Shown here: in pieces, positions 34,396-44,392 of the stretch
Numbering within the stretch: position 1 is the first letter of the stretch
Layout: every line of letters begins with the position of its first letter
Assembly (NCBI GenBank): GCA_011032825.1
Contig: JAADJZ010000042.1
Span: 62,001-126,000 of the forward strand
From: Massariosphaeria phaeospora
Lineage: Eukaryota; Ascomycota; Dothideomycetes; Pleosporales
Length of the DNA stretch: 64,000 bases
Direction: 5' to 3'
Made by a program: the position numbers and the translations under genes
The notes under the pieces: model-generated
The model's database searches: none
Told to the model about the DNA's origin: nothing
The model's input: the letters and a program-made list of their open reading frames with translations, nothing else

Positions 34396-36352
34396 GTGGT
34401 GGTCATGGAAAAAATCACAATCAACGTAGCCGTTTGAGCTTCACGATCCACCCCATCACATATCCTTCAACTTATCGAGCGCTTCTCCGATTTCTGGTCT
34501 TATAGTACTGGCAAGTTCCGCAAACTCGGCTATCTTCTGTCAGCGTGCGCCGGTTGAGAGTCTAATCGCTTGGGCAAGGTACCATCTGGAGTACCGTTCA
34601 GAGCGATTGTATGCATCACGCCGTAAAGGTACAACGTCGCTGGACTCGTGTTCGCGGCAGATTGGCGGGGAAGCGGCTGAGGGACAACGAGGCGGGGGCA
34701 GCTGGATGACGTGTCTGAAGATAAAGAGATTAGCAACCACTAGACATCGGAGCACCAGGAGGTTTACCAAGTGCGAAGTGTTGGGTATCGTGAAAGTAGC
34801 TCAACGGGAACCTGTCTGGCCGATTCGGCAGCGCCGATGAGCGGGTAGTCAGACAGCTGCCAGCCTGCAGCGCATAGCCAACTTCTGTAGGAATAACCAC
34901 ATAGGCTTCCCCAGGGTCACCGACTCGAATAGAGACTTCCTTCGTGACGAATGTGCCCTCCGGCCCTAGGTTTGTGAACTCAGCCGTCGCGGCGTGAAAA
35001 GCCCTCGCAGCTGCAGCGTAGCAGGGTCGCCCGATGGCGGCACGGAAGGCTCTTGGAGCGCAGGAAGGTCGTCGACAAGCAATAGGCACGATATGCGCAC
35101 TTACAGAGCGATATCTAGCGAGCATAGCTTGGTAGGAATATGCGTACGCAAGTTCTGCATCTATGCCCTAACCTGAGCCACGTGCTGATTACGTGATTAC
35201 GTGGGAAACCAAAATTTCCCGGCAATCTTTTCTCTTTCCCGGCAATCTTTTCTCCTTCCGACTCGGCCCCTTTCTGGTCGCTCCCATTCTCCAGAGCCCA
35301 CACGGCGCTCCCCGCGGTATTACCCTTGTAGCTTACTCATTTCGGCTGTTCCCGAATGAACTGACTACGTCCAATGCAGGTTGTGCTGGACACAAACGGA
35401 CCAATCAGATGGGATCGAGTGGGGTTATCCAAATCTTACAAAGGCTCCTGTCTCAGCTGGATGGCCAAGCATGCGAAAAACAGCACAAAACACCAACCGT
35501 GCACCATCTCCCGCCGACGCGCCATTGTACCGGTACAGGTATGAACGTTCGAAGCCACGCCAGACTCGAGCGTTCACGCTGCTGCAGCATAGCTAAGCTT
35601 CCGAGAACCGCACATCCAGACACAATCCAGGGTAGCTTCCGACATGTCCGGTAGACAAGCCTCTCCACACTATTATACTAGCTCTCGCTACGAGCTCGCG
35701 AAGGCTAATATTCCACACGATTCAAGCAAATGCCGGGTTGGAGCGAGAATGTTCCGATGTTCCGACACTGCATGAATGACAGGCCAGCCAAGCAGCCTCG
35801 TCTCACGCAGCTGTAGAACCGCAGGTGCAAACTGCGAGCGAAGGCGGATCGCTGATAAGAGGCGTCGGTATGAAGAAGCAATATGAGGGGTGCCCAGCGG
35901 CTAGAGCCAACACAGCTAGCACAGCCATTCACACGTGGGAATGCGCTAGCAGCAGAATGTCACCGACCCGGAGTTTCTGGAGTCGATCGCCAGGTACTAG
36001 TCTTGTACCTTTCACGCTCTCTGGCCGTGATACGTCGGGGCTTTGCTTCTATTGACGAGTATAAACTTTAGGGTTTGGGCGCGGAAGCGGATCGATCTCG
36101 TGCGAATGCAGAGCTCCATATGGAGGGTAGGTAGCTGGGTGTCCGGGATTCGATCCTACCAGTAACCAGACGCGGCTCGTTTCCAATCCAGACTAATTGA
36201 AACTCGGTACTTATTGCATACATGCCCTCGCCTCCACTTCTCCAGCTGGGTTCCGGCATGCGCCGAGTCTTCTTTCAACGACAAGAATACGACGACCCGC
36301 TTCAGAGAACTGCGTTTAGAACCTCAGGACCGCTCTCCGGGTCGTCGACACC
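34396..36352. other. Long gene-poor stretch
   Basis: About 2 kb with only unconvincing frames. The longest, on the minus strand at 34730-35125 (131 codons), has no motif I recognise and no clear exon partners. A 20-bp unit TTTCCCGGCAATCTTTTCTC is repeated in tandem twice (35215-35234 and 35235-35254). Composition turns slightly AT-rich near 35650-36100. Could hold decayed genes; nothing more is supported. Confidence 0.4.
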
Positions 36353-37709
36353 ATGACCGGGATCGATCACGCGTTGGCGCTACTGCTGCAAAACCCGCCC
36401 GACCTGAACGAGCCTCTACCGCTGGCGAACCATGCGTCGACGGCCATGGGCGTTGCGATTCCACTCCACGTGAGTCCAGTGTGTCGCCCGTTACCGACTG
36501 ACCCTCACTGACAACCCTCAAGGTCCTTGCTTGGGTGGCGGTTCTGTTACGCCTGTACACGCGGTTCAGGGTTCTGAAGAAGCCGTGGTGGGACGACTAC
36601 ACGATCACAGCGGCGATCCTGTTTGACCTTATCTTCACGGTGACATATATTGGCTGTAAGTCACGAGAGACTTGAATTCGATGACAGCTCCTTATATTAA
36701 AGACTGACAACCCGCAGCCATGCACCACGGCGGTTTCGGTCAGCACGTACTGAGCTTGACCGTTGATATAATCACGTCAAGTTACAAGTGGCAGTACGTT
36801 AACCAGTGGACGTACGCAACCACCATGATCCTCACCAAGATCTCGCTGCTCCTGCAATACCTGCGGCTCTTCCGCTCCGGCCTGATGCGCTATATCTGCA
36901 TGGGTCTGCTCGTTGCCGTCTGCTGTTGGGGAAGCGTCCTGTGCTTCATCTCCATCTTCCCGTGCTTCCCCGTGGAGGCGTACTGGACGAATCAGCAAGA
37001 CGCGACATACTACGGCTTCGGGTACAAGGACTACGAAAGCGTGCGGATGACGGTGATTTCTACAGCGGCCTTGGACATTTTATTCTCCGTGCTTGTTTAC
37101 TTCCTGCCGCTGTCGCTGTATGTTCGTTCAGACCTGGCGGCCCGCCAAATCATGGCGCTCCTGGGCTTGTTCGCTTCAGGCTCCATGTACGTTTTCACTC
37201 CCAATCCTTAACCTAGCCACAGCCAACCCCGTAAATGCATGCATGCTAACCTCCACGCTCCGCACAGGGTGATAATAACCTCCAGCCTGCGCCTCTGGAT
37301 CCTAGCCTCGCACACCGACACGGAGCTCCGCAGCGCCGACGTAACCTGGTGGCACCCCGTCGTGATGCTCGTGTCCAGCCTGGAGCTCAACCTGGCACTC
37401 ATCACGGCCTCGATCCCCGTCTTCCACGTCTACCTAGCCAAGTACCTGGCGCAGATCTTCGTGACCAAGGAAATCATCGTGCAGCGCCACGAGCGCATGT
37501 CGGACCAAGGCGCCGACTACGAGATGGACCGGCCCGGCAGCTGGAAGTCGAATACCAGCGAGGAGCGCCTGACGCGGCGCGACGAGCGCAAGGCCAACTA
37601 TGCGGATCCTTATGTGCGCGATCAGGTTATGGGCAAGGCGAAGCAACATACGAGGATCGAGGTGGGCGTCACGACGGAGCCGAAGTGGAAGGGCTTGCAG
37701 GATGCGTAG
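36353..37709 (+). CDS. Integral membrane protein, fungal rhodopsin-like family, second copy (386 aa)
   Basis: Four exons: 36353-36469, 36523-36655, 36718-37186 and 37268-37709. Introns are 53, 62 and 81 bp; joined length 1161 nt, all phases consistent. About seven hydrophobic segments. KPWWDDYTI follows TM2, the TM3 region has KISLLLQYLRLF, TM4 ends in FPCFPVEAYW, and SSLELNLALITASIPV is TM7. A charged cytoplasmic tail of about 85 residues ends LQDA. It belongs to the same broad family as the gene at 13804-15048, but the two are far apart in sequence, so they are not a recent duplicate. Probably a plasma-membrane protein with unknown ligand. Not clearly tied to the metabolite cluster. Confidence 0.88.
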
Positions 37710-38342
37710 GGAGGTAGATGGGTACGTACAACGTACCAGTAGCTAGCACAAGCCTCGCAGAACAATCATTCCTACCGGTTCCATCCATCCATCCATCCAT
37801 CCACCCATCCACGTCTAAACAATTGCCCTGGCATACCCTCTTCTCTATCGAACAGTTCAGTTCAGCTCAATTCAGCTTCACGGGTACCTGTATGGATTCG
37901 CTGCTGCGATATCGAGGAGGTGCACTGGAGACCACACCACGCCAAGCCCTCACGATGATTCTCTCAACCACGGCTCTCTTTCGCCAACCTCCAGACTTTA
38001 AAAATTTCCAGCTCAGCTCATATAAAAGAGCAGGTCCCACTTGGCGAAAATGTACGAAATACTTGCATCTAAGCCCCTGGGGTAGCCGACACGCCCAAAA
38101 TATTACCACTAAGCGCAACGCAACGCATACACGCGAAACTTGACGACGAGTCTACAGTACGCACCGAACCGCGCTCCCAACTCGACGTGCGCATACTGCG
38201 TCGACGCTGACCACACCCAGATACGTCGCGCAGAACGCAAGCTCCAGCCAGGCGTCCAGTTCAGTTCAGTTCAGTCCAGTCCACACTACCTGCCTACCTA
38301 CCTACCTACCCACCTCCCCCGGCCGCAAATCCGCAACCAGCC
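37710..38342. other. Intergenic with simple repeats
   Basis: CCAT repeats (about 37780-37810), GTTCA-type repeats near 38260-38275 and a CCTA run near 38291-38310. These pyrimidine-rich stretches look like promoter or 5'-leader sequence of the small ORF at 38343. No other gene. Confidence 0.5.
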
Positions 38343-38609
38343 ATGGCATACAGCTGCCCCAAACCCGACCTCGAACTCGATCTGCGCGCCGCCCGCGCGG
38401 AAATCGCCCAGCCGCAGCCGCGGCCCGCACCCGCCGCCTCGCTGCTGGCGATCGTCCAGGCGTATCTGCAGCTGATGCAGGAAATGAAAGAGGGGGTTGA
38501 GGGGATGATTGAGAGGGTGGGAGATGGGGAGGGGGGGGGGGGGTATGATGGGGATGGGGAGGAGGGGGAGGGGGATGAGGAAGTGGAGGATGGAAGCGAG
38601 AAGGCGTAG
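38343..38609 (+). CDS. Small acidic hypothetical protein (88 aa)
   Basis: Single exon from an ATG in good context (CCAGCCATGG). The first about 57 residues (LELDLRAARAEI ... LQLMQEMKEGVEGMIERV) would form amphipathic helices. The last about 30 are Gly, Asp and Glu only, encoded by a purine-rich run (38510-38600). No family recognised. The pyrimidine-rich leader upstream and the helical part favour a real gene, but a competing 159-codon frame on the other strand over the same DNA means the call is weak. It converges on the J-protein gene, 355 bp away. Confidence 0.4.
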   Translation: MAYSCPKPDLELDLRAARAEIAQPQPRPAPAASLLAIVQAYLQLMQEMKEGVEGMIERVGDGEGGGGYDGDGEEGEGDEEVEDGSEKA

Positions 38610-38964
38610 GTTTGGGAGGTGTACGGGATTCTGGGTCGGCGTTGGGACGATCGGTTGTTTAGGCGTTTGCGGGGGCTGGGGGGTATAGTGGTGTTTGGGG
38701 AGTTCGGGGCGTTGGAGTGGGGAGAAGCGTAGCCATCAGAAGTTTTTTTGGGTTGGTCTGTATTTTGGTTGTATTTTGTTTTCATTTTGGTTGGACCCAG
38801 GTAATTCCGTCTTCTTTTCTTTTCAAGTTCTTCGCTCCTAGTTAGCTACAAGTTACTGTTTTGCTGACTGCGCAGCCATATCGTATGCTGTTGTACCGCG
38901 CTGTACACTTTGTAAATGAAAAAGGTGTAAAATTTGCAACTACATAGTGGGTAATCAGTCTCGC
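38610..38964. other. Intergenic, shared 3' flanks
   Basis: Convergent interval between the small acidic ORF and the J-protein gene. T- and G-rich, with no coding or structural feature seen. Confidence 0.5.
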
Positions 38965-40077
38965 TCATCGGGTGCCCTGCGCCCCGTGAGGCGCGCCCGC
39001 TCGCCGCCGCGCCATGCTCTGGCCAATGGCATTGCGCACGTCCTTTTCCTGATGCACCACGTTCTGCACCATGTACTTGCGCAGCGCCTCGCGCAGCTCG
39101 CTCTTCGCCTTTTCGTTCTCGCGGTACGGCGTCGACTCGAGGTCGAGCAGGCGCGACGCATCGAGGGTGGCGTCGCTGACGACGGCGTCCAGGCGGTCGA
39201 CCTGCTTGTGGCGCGTGTCGTCCGAGTCGTCGATGGGCTGCGTCGTCTGCTGCGGGTCGTCGCGGTACAGCGGGATCAGCAGGCCGAGGAACTGCGCGGC
39301 GGAGATGGCGGCCTTCTTCACGACGGTCGTGAGCTGGAAGGGCAGGTAGGCGGGGCGCAGGTGCAGCGTCGTCACCAGCGGGTTCAGGTACTGGGTGAGG
39401 AAGGTCGAGTGGTCGGCGCGCAGCACAGTGCGCAGATCAAAGGCGGCAACCGCGAGAATGGCCAGGTAGCGCCAGTATGCGCCGTCCTTGAGGAAGCCGA
39501 GCGCGTTGCAGCCGATGAGGACGAGCAGCAGGGCGCCGTACATGGTCGCGGCCGTGATGAGGCCGTTGTCGACGTACTCCTTGACCGTCAGGCACTTGCT
39601 GCACTGCTCGAGCACGTCGGGGCCGAAGCGGTCGTAGGCGAAGCGCTTGGCCGGGTCGAGGATGATGTCTTTGGCGTGCCGCAGCGTCACGTAGTACTCG
39701 CTGGCCTGCTCGCGGTCGCCGCCGGCGCGCACCTTGTCCGGGTGGAAGCGCACCGTCAGCTTGCGGAAGTGGCGCTGCAGCGCGCTGTCGTCGACGTCGA
39801 CGGGCACGCCCAGGTCGCGGTACGCGTGGCTCTGCCGCTGCACGTGGAAGTCGGCCTCGTAGATGGTGAAGCCAAAGTACGCGAGGTACACGGTGATGAG
39901 GATCCAGCGGCGATGGCGCACGAAGCGCGGAGAGCCGGGCGGCGGCTTGCGGTCGCCGGCGCGGATGAAGATGCTGTACAGCACCGTCTGCGTCCAGCCA
40001 GCGCCGAGCGGGATGAGGAACTGCCAGACGATGAAGGGCACGAGGGCGTCCCACGAGACGGTCGAGGTGCCAGCCAT
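38965..40077 (-). CDS. Membrane J-domain protein, probably ER (370 aa)
   Basis: Single exon. Start chosen at the ATG at 40077 (MAGTSTVSW), because upstream codons look like leader. Two hydrophobic segments at about 11-40 and 58-73 precede a J domain at about 84-153, with the HPD signature at 112-114 (RFHPDKV) and the usual DPAKRFAYDRFG end. More hydrophobic segments follow (about 175-195, and weaker ones to 290). The C-terminus is charged and helical. Known J-domain membrane proteins recruit Hsp70 (BiP in the ER lumen or Ssa in the cytosol) for folding or degradation, and the layout fits an ER membrane co-chaperone. This is a housekeeping gene unrelated to the cluster. Which side of the membrane the J domain faces cannot be told. 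Confidence 0.9.
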   Translation of the reverse strand: MAGTSTVSWDALVPFIVWQFLIPLGAGWTQTVLYSIFIRAGDRKPPPGSPRFVRHRRWILITVYLAYFGFTIYEADFHVQRQSHAYRDLGVPVDVDDSALQRHFRKLTVRFHPDKVRAGGDREQASEYYVTLRHAKDIILDPAKRFAYDRFGPDVLEQCSKCLTVKEYVDNGLITAATMYGALLLVLIGCNALGFLKDGAYWRYLAILAVAAFDLRTVLRADHSTFLTQYLNPLVTTLHLRPAYLPFQLTTVVKKAAISAAQFLGLLIPLYRDDPQQTTQPIDDSDDTRHKQVDRLDAVVSDATLDASRLLDLESTPYRENEKAKSELREALRKYMVQNVVHQEKDVRNAIGQSMARRRAGAPHGAQGTR

Positions 40078-40977
40078 GGTTACCGGAAGCGCTGTGGGGG
40101 ACGGAGGGGGGCGCGTGGTGGACGAGAGTTGCAGTGGTGGGCCATGGTGAGATTGTCCGACCACGGCGGCCTTGTTGGTGGTTGTTTGTTCGTTCGCCCT
40201 GCCAAGTGGCCTCAATGGTCAGCTGATGTCACGTGTCTCTGGCCCAGTCGGCTTACGTCAGACGTGACCAGCCCTAGCGCGCCCTCGGGAAACACCACCA
40301 ACCGGTCTCGCACGACGCCAGTGACAACCAACCCGTCAGTGCTTCCATCGGCAGCGCCTCCAGACGTTCAACCTTCTCACCTGAGTTGCTTTTTTGTTTA
40401 GTGGGTTGCCTGAGCACAATGCGGCGCTCCAACGAGCTGCTCTCGAGCGCAGTGCCTTTTGCGGGCAGTCAGCCAGTATAGTATTCGGTGTCCTGCATGT
40501 ATCATGTGAGACAGCCCAGGGGCCGGAGAGTGACAGCACGTACCGAGTAAAGAATCAACAAAAGGCAAATCGGAAATTCCCGCTGTTTCAAGACGGGCAT
40601 CGCATGTCGCTTGGCGTTCGCCGGGGTTCATATAGAGTTCATTTTGATACTATCCCAACAAACCTGCCGTTGTTGCTCACGGAAAGCTCCGGGACCAATC
40701 ACGGAGGCCGGGATCGAGCGACGACATGGTGAAACACTGTGGATATGGCAGCGGTCCAGGCCAGACGAGATCTCAGTACTGGCTTCTCACCCGGGTCCCG
40801 CTACACGCCAACCATACTACCATAGCATGCATACCGACATATCCGCAGGCAGGCCGCCCTTCTCTCTTCTCGCCCTTTGCCCGACTCTGCTCTCCTTCAT
40901 GGATTGCACCACACTCATTTACTACTCGCGACAAGTTGTATGGGACTTTCCTTTGGCTGCTGGACGGTGACGACAGA
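40078..40977. other. Divergent upstream region of J-protein and GH72-like genes
   Basis: About 900 bp holding both promoters. CT-rich near 40857-40900, close to the GH72-like start, as is common for fungal leaders. No further gene or repeat seen. Confidence 0.5.
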
Positions 40978-43332
40978 ATGGCCCTTTTACGCTCTCTACT
41001 ATGGGTCTCCATCTGGTCGTGTATGATATGGCCGGTTTTGTCCATGGAGCTGGATCCCATTGTTGTAAAGGTATGTCGTGCGAAAGCTTCGGCCTGTGGA
41101 TCCGTTCACTCAAAGTCCGTAGGGTTCACACTTCTTCCACCAAAACAGCGGTGATCAGTTTCACCTCAAAGGCATCAACTACCAAGGCCCCGAGTCCATC
41201 ACCGAGTTGGGCTTTTCAGACTCGTCGCTGGATCCGCTAACAAACCCAACGTCCTGCGCTCGCGATATTCCCTACCTCGAGCAACTCGGCGTCAACGTGG
41301 TCCGCCTCGCGCTTTTCACGGCCAACCCGGCCCAGGCCCATGTAGAATGCATGGAAACGCTCGCCGAAGCTGGCATCTATGTTTTCGTTGAGCTTGTCAA
41401 CCCGCAAAGCTTCTTCTCGAAGCGCATCGCGGGCAGCTATGTCTTCCTTGGCTGGGAAGCCGAACTGTTCAACAGGTACACTGAAATCATCAATTCTTTT
41501 GCTGGCTTCTCGAATACGATGGCGTTTGCGATCCAGGGTATCATCGACCCTCCGAACGAGAGTAACATTTATCCCATGTACAAAGGCTTGATTCGGGATA
41601 TCCGATCTTATCTCGCGGATAAAAAGTACAGGAAGATTCCAGTGGGGTATGTGTCCCCGGGACACCGAGTCGATGGAAAGCCTGGTACAGAGGACGACGA
41701 CCTCTTGGAATCAGAGTTCATGACATGTGGTGACGACGGCCTGGCTGACTTTCGTGGAATCATCACGCCTGGACCACAGCAAGCATCGTGCACAACAGAC
41801 GAGTCCATCAAAACACAGAGCAAGATATTTACAAGTTCATCTATCCAAATACCGCTATTCATTTCCGGAATTGGCTGTCCGATCAGTCCCAATACATCAA
41901 CAGACGACCGCAACTTCTCGCAGATAAAGACTGTGTTTAGCGATCCTCTTTTCTCGGGTGGCATCGTGTTTGATTACTTCTCGAGCGCCTCGAACGATTC
42001 CGGTAAGCTGAACTAGCTCTCTCACGGCCTCTAACTATGCTAACCCACACAGGCGTTGTTCAGTTAACCGGCGAAAAGACAATCACCACAAGGTCAGCGT
42101 TCAAAGCGCTGTCCTCGGAGTTTGCTGCTGCCAGCCCAAATGCCACGAACGCAGCAAATTACACTCCTCCCGCAGCAACAGTTGCGAGCTGCACAGCGAC
42201 TCCATCGCCCGGGGAGTGGTGGGCCAACCCCAAACTCCCTCCAGCACACTACGACCGACTATGCGCCTGCATGTACAGCAGCCTGACCTGCGTCGCGAAC
42301 CAGGAGCGCCTAAAAGCAATGACTCTTGCGGCCTACCAGCGCCAGCTACTGACCACCTGCCGATACGTCTCCGACGACCTCGGATTCGCAAACTGCCCGG
42401 GCCTCGACATGCGCATCGACAACGGCACATACGGAGCCTTCAGCATGTGCAACCGCCTGCAGCAATACTCGTACGCGACCAACGAACTCTGGAAAGCAAG
42501 CGGCAAAACCGACTGTGACATCAACGGCACGGCCAGCCTCCTCGACCAAACAGTCCCCTCCACCGACTCCGCATGCCCCAACCTCATGGCGCAAGTCGGC
42601 GAACGCGGCACCGGTGTCCTGACCGCCACACCAAGCGCTGCATTCGCCCAACCCCCTCCCACATCCACCACCAGCACCGCCCCGCAATCCGCGCAAGCCC
42701 AAGCCCCCGCCTTCACCACCAGCGCCAAAGTCGGCCTGGCCGTCGGCGTGCTCGGCTTCTCGAGCAGCCTCGTCCTGGGCGTGCTCTTCATGCTGCAGCG
42801 CAAGAAAATGCAGCGCACCACCGCTGCCGCCGCCGCACAGCTGCGCGAGAAATCGCAAGACGCCTGGCACGGCAGCGGCGCGCCATGGCGCGAGGGCCGC
42901 CCGCCCGTGGAGATGGATTCGCGCAGTCCGGTCGAACTGCACCATTGGTGCGTGCCCAAGGAGATGGGCATCAGCACCCCGCGCACCCTTCCCATCAGCG
43001 CGAGGAGGGGGCCCGCGAGTTTGCATGGTGGGGGTGGAGACGGGAGTGCGCAGAGAGCGGAGAGTATGAGGGTCGCGGTCAGCCCGGGGAGTCCTGCGGT
43101 GGAGAGCGCGCAGAGGCGGAGCGGCACGGTTAGCCCGAGTAGTCCAGCGGCGGGGGCGGCGACGACGACGGCGACGACGGTGATGATGCGGGCAACGAGT
43201 CCGCAGAGTCAGAGTCAGCGCAGTGCGGTCAGTCCGGCTAGCAGTCCGACGAGTACGGGAGACGGAGTGGTGAGCCCCGCGTTGGAGCGCCGGCGGGGCA
43301 GACCGCTGCTGAGGATTCGGACGGATCTGTGA
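40978..43332 (+). CDS. GH72-like (Gas/Gel) wall protein lacking catalytic glutamates, with transmembrane anchor (750 aa)
   Basis: Three exons: 40978-41070, 41123-42002 and 42053-43332. Introns are 52 and 50 bp; joined length 2253 nt. A signal peptide fills residues 1-23. The GH72 fold follows (about 32-330): FHLKGINYQGP, ARDIPYLEQLGVNVVRL and FSGGIVFDYF are family marks. The two catalytic Glu are missing: the acid/base site GNEV is replaced near residues 168-173 (AIQGIID), and the nucleophile site FSEYGC reads ISGIGC, with Gly280 in place of Glu. A cysteine-rich X8/CBM43-like part follows (CACMYSSLTC). Then come a Ser/Thr/Pro stretch, one transmembrane helix (about 551-572) with an RKK stop signal, and a 175-residue Ser/Pro-rich tail instead of a GPI signal. 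It probably binds beta-glucan without transferring it; sensing is inference. Confidence 0.88.
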
Positions 43333-44392
43333 GGGAAGGGAGGGGTTCGGAGGGGGGCATAGGGAGTAGGCGGTAGGCGTGGCTAGATCGGATAGTATAG
43401 TATATAATGGTATACATGACTATTCGCGATTGATGCAATCGAGCTGTCGTGACGGTCCAACTCAACTCAGCTTTGTGAGGGAAGTTGACACTGCAAATGC
43501 GGAGTAACTCGAGACTTGCGAGTGTGGACTATGTACCATGCACCTTGCACCACGTATGTGCGTGAATAGAGAAAAGAAGGGGGGGGGAGAAACAGAAAGA
43601 GTTGTTGGCGCTGCTGGCTTGGGGTAGTATAGTAATGATTGTACTATTAACTTTCACTGCAGGCTAGTTCGGTTTGCATTGTACGTCTTACCTCTGGAAT
43701 AGACTCGAAAGCTTGTCTTCTCTTCTTTTCTCTCTACACTAGGCTGGGCTGGGCTGGGCTGGGCTAGGACTATAAACTCGCTGTGGACAACACATCTAAC
43801 GTGACACTTACCTGATAGTATATCCTCTAGTGTTTAGTGTCTAGTCTATGTCAATACAATTTAGTTCTAAGGTGAAAGGCAATGTACTTTACTTGGGGTG
43901 GGTAGGATAGCGCATAGACAACCTTGGGTTATGTTAGCTTCTTAGCTACGTCTCTACTAGACGATATAAACTGAACTAAACTGAATTGAATTGAATTGAT
44001 TAATTGTTTGGTTCTTGTCCACTGCGACTGAGCTGTTATCAGAATTATTTCGAGCTAAGTAGTTTGCAGATAAGTTGGGGGTTGGGGTAGATGGTTGTCT
44101 GTCTGTACATTTACATGGCTGTTGTTTGTTGTATCAAGTACAAGTTAAGTAGAGTTAAGTTGTTTTTATATCTTATCTTAGCTTAGCTTAGCTTACAGGA
44201 CAGATTCGGACAGCAGAGGAGGTAGCATATCGAAATCGAAATCGAAATTGAAATCAAAACAAGGTTATCTATATGCCATCCCCCTCATCGTGAGACGAGA
44301 CCATCCGAGCGGCATTCGATCCGATCTAATCTGTCTAATCCCCTCTATCTATCTACTCTACTACAATCACAATCACGCCCCCCCACCCCTCC
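43333..44392. other. Intergenic with many short tandem repeats
   Basis: Convergent 3' flanks of the GH72-like and second MFS genes. Short arrays include GGGCT units (43744-43764), ATTGA/TTGAA units (43982-44000), CTTAG units (44176-44193) and CGAAAT units (44229-44250). No gene or RNA recognised. Confidence 0.55.

Noticed and set aside
34730..35125. 131-codon minus-strand frame
   Set aside because: No recognisable motif, and continuation frames at 34530-34770 do not join by good splice sites. Could be a relic, but not supported as a gene.
38947..40401. 484-codon plus-strand frame over the J-protein gene
   Set aside because: Antisense of a GC-rich exon with Arg/Val/Gly-biased translation and no domain. 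The minus strand has an HPD-containing J domain.
42333..43127. Long minus-strand frame (264 codons) over the GH72-like gene
   Set aside because: Shadow of a GC-rich coding exon. The plus strand has signal peptide, fold motifs and consistent splicing.
43740..44260. Simple repeats as a telomere or centromere mark
   Set aside because: Short mixed units (GGGCT, CTTAG, CGAAAT) of a few copies each; no TTAGGG array. Ordinary intergenic microsatellites.
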